Shown here: in pieces, positions 7,262 to 10,281 of the stretch
How positions within the stretch are numbered: the stretch's first letter is position 1
Layout: the number at the start of each line of letters is the position of its first letter
Program-made: the position numbers and the translations under genes
The notes under the pieces: generated by a model
Seen by the model: the letters and a program-made list of their open reading frames with translations, nothing else
What the model was told of the DNA's origin: nothing
Databases searched by the model: none
DNA from: Clostridiales bacterium
GTDB taxonomy: Bacteria; Bacillota; Clostridia; Christensenellales; DUVY01
Direction of reading: 5' to 3'
Length of the DNA stretch: 10,281 nucleotides
Assembly: GCA_031290295.1 (NCBI GenBank)
Contig: JAITNT010000113.1
Span: 1-10,281, forward strand

Positions 7262-7390
7262 TCCGCTCGCACGGTGTCACGCGGAGCGACCCAACATTTC
7301 AGTCCGCCCGAATGCGCTTCGCGCAAGTTGAACCGCCCGTAAAGGGCGGCGAGCTAGCGCCTTGCTTGCTTAGCCCGATTCAGTCGGCTA
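7262..7390. repeat. Cluster of short hairpins downstream of the permease gene
   Basis: Several small inverted repeats follow one another: CCGC/GCGG at about 7263-7284; TGCGC-TTC-GCGCA at 7313-7325; CCGCCC-GTAAA-GGGCGG at 7333-7349; and TAGCC/GGCTA at about 7371-7390, overlapping the permease stop codon. None is followed by a T run on the minus strand, so none is a standard intrinsic terminator. The cluster resembles REP-like intergenic DNA. Ten bases (GCACGGTGTC) recur near 9849. Between here and the promoter at 7159 the sequence is AT-rich, with nothing else recognised. Confidence 0.5.
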
Positions 7391-9061
7391 GAATTCGATT
7401 TCCTCGTATTTTATTTCTAAATTTTTATAAAGCGCCTTGTGCGAAACGGGCAGCATAATTCCCGCCGCGATTACGGGAGGCAGCCATGTTATGAGGTCGC
7501 CCCAAATTCCGAACGGCACAAACACGAATGCGATAAGCCCGGCAATGAAGTACAGACCGAAACCCGACGTGACAAGCATGGAGAGAAGCTGAAAGGTCGT
7601 TACCTTGGCGTTACGCTTGATAGCCTCTACGGGAGCGGTCCAGTTAAGCTTAGGACCCGCAATATCGTTTCTCATCGCAAAGCACGAAAAGCAGTAAATA
7701 AACAGCGTCTCGAATATGAACAGCATTACCGCCTCGAATGGCCGCAAACTATACAGCGTTATTAACACGGCCATGCCGGCGGCAAGGGAAGCGTACGCTA
7801 TTATGAGGTTAACGAACTGTTTCGCCCGTATTTGCTCGGTATAGCTTACCGGGAAAAGCTTAGTCTGATAAAAATTCGCGCCCTCGCGTGAAATGGGCGT
7901 CATCGCGGCGACGTTCAGCGAGCCGCAAAAAATGCACATAAACATTACGCCCATGATTTTGGACAAATCGAATAATATCTCCTCGCCGCTCTCATCAGCC
8001 CCGAATGATAGTAGCGACCTGTACGCAAACAGCATTATCGGCATAATTACCACGCCGAACAGGCACTGAAAGCCCACGGACGGATTCTTAATTATTTGCG
8101 TCCATTCGCGCTTCATAAGCGCAAGGCGCGGCGCGGAGACCTTGTAACCTCCCGCCCTTTTCGGGGCTGACTTTTTGTTCTCGAACTGCCCTAAGACCCC
8201 TCTCCTGTAGCCGAATGAGGAAATAAGCATAGTTATTGCCCCCAGAGCAAAGAAGCTTGCAAGCGCAATTACGAGGTACAAGACCGCGCTTACCGCGGGA
8301 TCAAGCCCGACAAAGTACATACCGCCCGCAAACGCGGCGAGCGCATATAACGGATAGAATATTTTTTTGAGGGATTCGGACGCCTCTATAAACACCGCGG
8401 GAACGGATTCAAAATTAAATTCACCCGCCGAGCCGAGTCTTTGAAAGGAGGCTATCCCCGTAAAATAGACGAGCATTATCACGCCGAAAACAAGAATGAA
8501 AACTATGGTGGACAATACGCCCTTATTCTTAAAAAAGCTCGTAACGTACATAAGCGGAACCGACAAAATAGACGTGAGCAACAACGGCAGAGCGGGCACC
8601 AAAATTACCGCGAACAGCAGTCCTATATAATAGACCGCTCCGGCGCCCGCGGTAATTCCCATCGCGAGCATAGGGAAGAACATCAAGAAAAAGCCGGTGA
8701 CAAATTCGTACAGATAGACGGTGAACAGCTTGGCAAAAAACACCGTGTTTTCCGGAACGGGAAGCGATGCCAAAAACTCGCCGTCGTTGTTGTGGTACAT
8801 ATACGACATCATGGGCACAAGCCCGAAAATCACAGTCAGCATACTGCATATCACATAATACAGCAGCAACATTTCGGCAAGAATATCCGCGCCTATAAAC
8901 CCGAGTGCGGCGCCGCCCGTCGTTAACGCGATAAGCATACCCGTGCCGAATACCGCGAGCACAATGTACGCCGCAAGCATGGACTTGAAACGCTTTGAGT
9001 CGAACATGCCCTTGAGCCGGGATATCAACAGAACCTTGACAAGGATTAAAAATGCTTTCAT
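7388..9061 (-). CDS. ABC exporter permease, multi-spanning (YthQ/ABC-2-like)
   Basis: A 557-residue integral membrane protein with about 12 hydrophobic segments (for example 29-47, 62-88, 108-133, 140-172, 182-203, 256-283, 331-351, 368-387, 413-435, 441-462, 489-516, 520-541). Polar motifs of the kind conserved in Firmicutes exporter permeases are visible: PVPENTVFFAKL (101-112), KREWTQIIKNP (317-327), ISREG (390-394) and PKLNW followed by EAIKRNAK (470-486). The KREWTQIIKNP stretch, as the N-terminal end of a second bundle, suggests an internally duplicated two-half permease. The ATG at 9061 lies one base after the stop of the ATPase gene (TAA-T-ATG), and no Shine-Dalgarno site precedes it, so translation is probably coupled to the ATPase gene. 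It is the membrane partner of that ATPase. The transported substrate cannot be told from sequence. Confidence 0.88.
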   Translation of the reverse strand: MKAFLILVKVLLISRLKGMFDSKRFKSMLAAYIVLAVFGTGMLIALTTGGAALGFIGADILAEMLLLYYVICSMLTVIFGLVPMMSYMYHNNDGEFLASLPVPENTVFFAKLFTVYLYEFVTGFFLMFFPMLAMGITAGAGAVYYIGLLFAVILVPALPLLLTSILSVPLMYVTSFFKNKGVLSTIVFILVFGVIMLVYFTGIASFQRLGSAGEFNFESVPAVFIEASESLKKIFYPLYALAAFAGGMYFVGLDPAVSAVLYLVIALASFFALGAITMLISSFGYRRGVLGQFENKKSAPKRAGGYKVSAPRLALMKREWTQIIKNPSVGFQCLFGVVIMPIMLFAYRSLLSFGADESGEEILFDLSKIMGVMFMCIFCGSLNVAAMTPISREGANFYQTKLFPVSYTEQIRAKQFVNLIIAYASLAAGMAVLITLYSLRPFEAVMLFIFETLFIYCFSCFAMRNDIAGPKLNWTAPVEAIKRNAKVTTFQLLSMLVTSGFGLYFIAGLIAFVFVPFGIWGDLITWLPPVIAAGIMLPVSHKALYKNLEIKYEEIEF

Positions 9062-9062
9062 A

Positions 9063-9809
9063 TTACGATACCGTAGCTTTAGGAGATGCGGCGGCTTCGG
9101 CGGCGTCCGTCGTTTTATCCAGGAAAAACCGCTCTAACGAGCCGCCTATTTCCGCCAAGCTGCCCGCGCCTACAAGTATACCCTTATCGATAATGCCTAC
9201 GCGGTCGCAAATTTTTTCGGCGACCTCGAGCACGTGCGTGGAAAAAAGCACGGTATTCCCCGCGTCGGCATGCTCGCGCATCATTTGCTTCAGCTCGAAA
9301 GAGGACTGCGGGTCAAGCCCGGTGAGCGGTTCGTCGAGCACCCAAAGCGACGGGTTATGAATTAACGCGCCGATTACGCAAATTTTTTGCTTCATGCCGT
9401 GAGAGTATGAGGAAATTTGCGCGTCGGCATCCTTGGCAAGATGCAGTCTTTCCAAAAGCGCGTCGGCGCGCTCCTTGCGTTCGAGCGCCGGGACGTTGTA
9501 AATATCCGACATAAAATTAATGTATTGCCTGCCCGTAAGCTTATCGTATACCGCGTGATTATCGGGCACGAAGCCGATTTTGCGCTTTGCTTCGATAGGA
9601 TTACGCCTTATATCGACGCCGTCGATGAGGATTTCTCCGATTGTGAACGGAAGTATACCCGTAAGCATTTTTAGCGTGGTAGTTTTTCCCGCGCCGTTCG
9701 GGCCTAAAAAGCCGAAAATTATGCCGCCGCCTATCTCCAGCGATAAATTATCCACCGCTTTTACCGTTTGTTTGGCGTAAATCTTGGTAATGTTTCTTAT
9801 ACTGACCAT
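9063..9809 (-). CDS. ABC exporter ATP-binding protein (EcsA/YthP-like)
   Basis: A 248-residue cytoplasmic ATPase with Walker A GPNGAGKTT (36-44), an ABC-exporter-type signature SHGMKQK (136-142), Walker B LWVLDEP (155-161, E160), LTGLDP D-loop and H-loop H192. The usual Q-loop glutamine appears replaced by Asp83 (GFVPDNH), and the signature has SHGMK in place of SGGQ, both common in EcsA/YthP-type and other DRA-class ATPases. The start at 9809 is chosen over an upstream frame extension to 9851 because AGAGGA lies at 9815-9820, five bases before the ATG, and the family begins at MVSIRNITKIY. The last 18 residues are Ala/Thr-rich and probably disordered. The next gene encodes its permease. No consensus promoter was found; TTGAAA and TACAAT upstream (about 9930-9963) are 20 bases apart, which is poor. 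Confidence 0.93.
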   Translation of the reverse strand: MVSIRNITKIYAKQTVKAVDNLSLEIGGGIIFGFLGPNGAGKTTTLKMLTGILPFTIGEILIDGVDIRRNPIEAKRKIGFVPDNHAVYDKLTGRQYINFMSDIYNVPALERKERADALLERLHLAKDADAQISSYSHGMKQKICVIGALIHNPSLWVLDEPLTGLDPQSSFELKQMMREHADAGNTVLFSTHVLEVAEKICDRVGIIDKGILVGAGSLAEIGGSLERFFLDKTTDAAEAAASPKATVS

Positions 9810-9961
9810 GTGAATCCTCTTAATATTATATTTTGCGGGAAGCAACTGCACGGTGTCCGGGCGGCTTGCAAGCGGCGCTAAAGCTTGTTTCGACTGCGCG
9901 CTAGCATTGACATTGATAGGGTTTTATTTGTATTGTACGGTATAAAGTCAGAGTAACTTTC

Positions 9962-10036
9962 AACCGCAGACAATGCAAATAAACAAAATCATGTCATTCT
10001 GAGCTTGTCGAAGAATCTCTTCGACGCTTTCAACGC
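9962..10036 (-). repeat. Dispersed repeat A, intact copy with 8-bp palindrome
   Basis: This copy holds a perfect hairpin, GTCGAAGA-ATC-TCTTCGAC, at 10007-10025. It is preceded by TCATTCTGAGC and followed by GCTTTCAACGC (10026-10036), which recurs inverted at 1945 and 1991. The part 9962-10021 pairs as an inverted copy with 2046-2108. Sequences of the form TCATTCTGAGC...GAAGAATC are, from memory, widespread in intergenic DNA of many bacterial genomes. Confidence 0.8.
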
Positions 10037-10059
10037 CCATACAATTAAAACTAGCCCTC

Positions 10060-10119
10060 TCTGTCGTTCAGAGGCGCGCGTGCGCGCCGTAGGAATCCGG
10101 TTTAATTTTATCCTCTTTC
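10060..10119 (+). repeat. Dispersed repeat B, copy 2
   Basis: Same orientation as 2246-2305. It carries a perfect GC palindrome, GGCGCGC-GT-GCGCGCC, at 10073-10088, longer than in copy 1. The flank GTAGGAATCC onward is almost unchanged between copies. Confidence 0.85.
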
Positions 10120-10136
10120 CTTTTCCGCATTACCAT

Positions 10137-10281
10137 ATACAGCAGGCGGTTTCCGGATTGCCACGTCGCTTCCAGCTCCTCGCAATGACTAACGCAGTCT
10201 GCTTACGCGCATACAGCAGGCGGTTTCTAGATTGCCACGTCGCTTTCAGCTCCTCGCAATGACAAACACAGTTTGTTTACC
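10137..10281. repeat. 74-bp tandem duplication carrying repeat C
   Basis: Unit 1 is 10137-10210 and unit 2 is 10211-10281, cut by the window edge. Each begins ATACAGCAGGCGG. They differ at about eight of 71 compared positions, mostly transitions. Each contains on the minus strand a repeat of the form TCATTGCGAGG...ACGTGGCAATC (10156-10189 and 10230-10263), a motif that from memory is common in intergenic DNA of many bacteria. The array may continue beyond the window. Confidence 0.88.

Larger units (their letters stand above)
9810..10281. other. Intergenic region with clustered dispersed repeats
   Basis: No gene is supported to the right edge. From 9830 to about 9960 only a short palindrome, GCTTGCAAGC near 9866, and a plus-strand TTGACA (9908-9913) with TATTGT 18 bases further are seen. 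From 9962 to the edge the DNA is built from repeat A, repeat B and two tandem copies of a unit carrying repeat C. The reading frame crossing 10005-10262 only translates these repeats. Confidence 0.75.

Noticed and set aside
9807..9851. Start of the ABC ATPase at 9851
   Set aside because: The ATG at 9809 has AGAGGA at ideal spacing and the protein family begins there.
10005..10262. Plus-strand frame of 85 codons near the right edge
   Set aside because: It runs through repeats A, B and C, and its apparent repeats come from the 74-bp tandem units.
10137..10281. Possible CRISPR array
   Set aside because: Only two units are seen, the whole 74 bp is duplicated rather than alternating constant repeat and unique spacer, and no cas gene is present.

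Overview
The window looks like part of a Clostridia-type Firmicutes genome, most likely an uncultured anaerobic gut lineage. Pointers are a Firmicutes-style fused ABC ATPase/FtsX exporter, an EcsA/YthP-type exporter pair, Gram-positive-style lipoprotein and surface proteins, purine-rich Shine-Dalgarno sites and TTGACA/TATAAT-type promoters. This lineage call is inference; there is no rRNA or tRNA here. No phage, insertion sequence with transposase, CRISPR array or RNA gene was recognised.

Layout. (1) Positions 2-1849, plus strand: the 3' end of a surface protein with an extracellular beta-rich region, one membrane helix and a long repetitive P/E/V/K cytoplasmic tail, closed by a clear intrinsic terminator. 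(2) 1901-2380: no convincing gene; degenerate copies of dispersed repeats. (3) 2458-2640, minus: ribosomal protein bS21 (rpsU) as a complete single-gene unit with consensus promoter and terminator. (4) 2849-6981, minus: a two-gene operon of a GLUG-repeat lipoprotein followed 11 nt later by an 875-residue fused ABC ATPase/FtsX permease. It has a near-consensus promoter and a structured leader of about 140 nt. (5) 7262-7390: a cluster of small hairpins. (6) 7388-9809, minus: a second ABC exporter, ATPase then permease, with a 1-nt gap between the genes. (7) 9810-10281: intergenic, with several short dispersed repeats and a 74-bp tandem duplication.

How the genes fit together. Most of the window concerns the cell envelope: one surface protein, one lipoprotein with a mechanotransmission-type ABC system, and one ABC-2-like exporter. 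The lipoprotein and fused ABC protein share a transcript and probably act together at the outer face of the membrane. The second ABC pair is a separate unit with unknown substrate.

The most unusual signals are repeats. A nested palindrome sits in frame inside the fused ABC gene, in the linker between its ATPase and first membrane helix, and resembles a small palindromic element inserted into a coding region. The two large intergenic gaps share three short repeat families that appear to follow one common pattern, with copies in different relative orientations.
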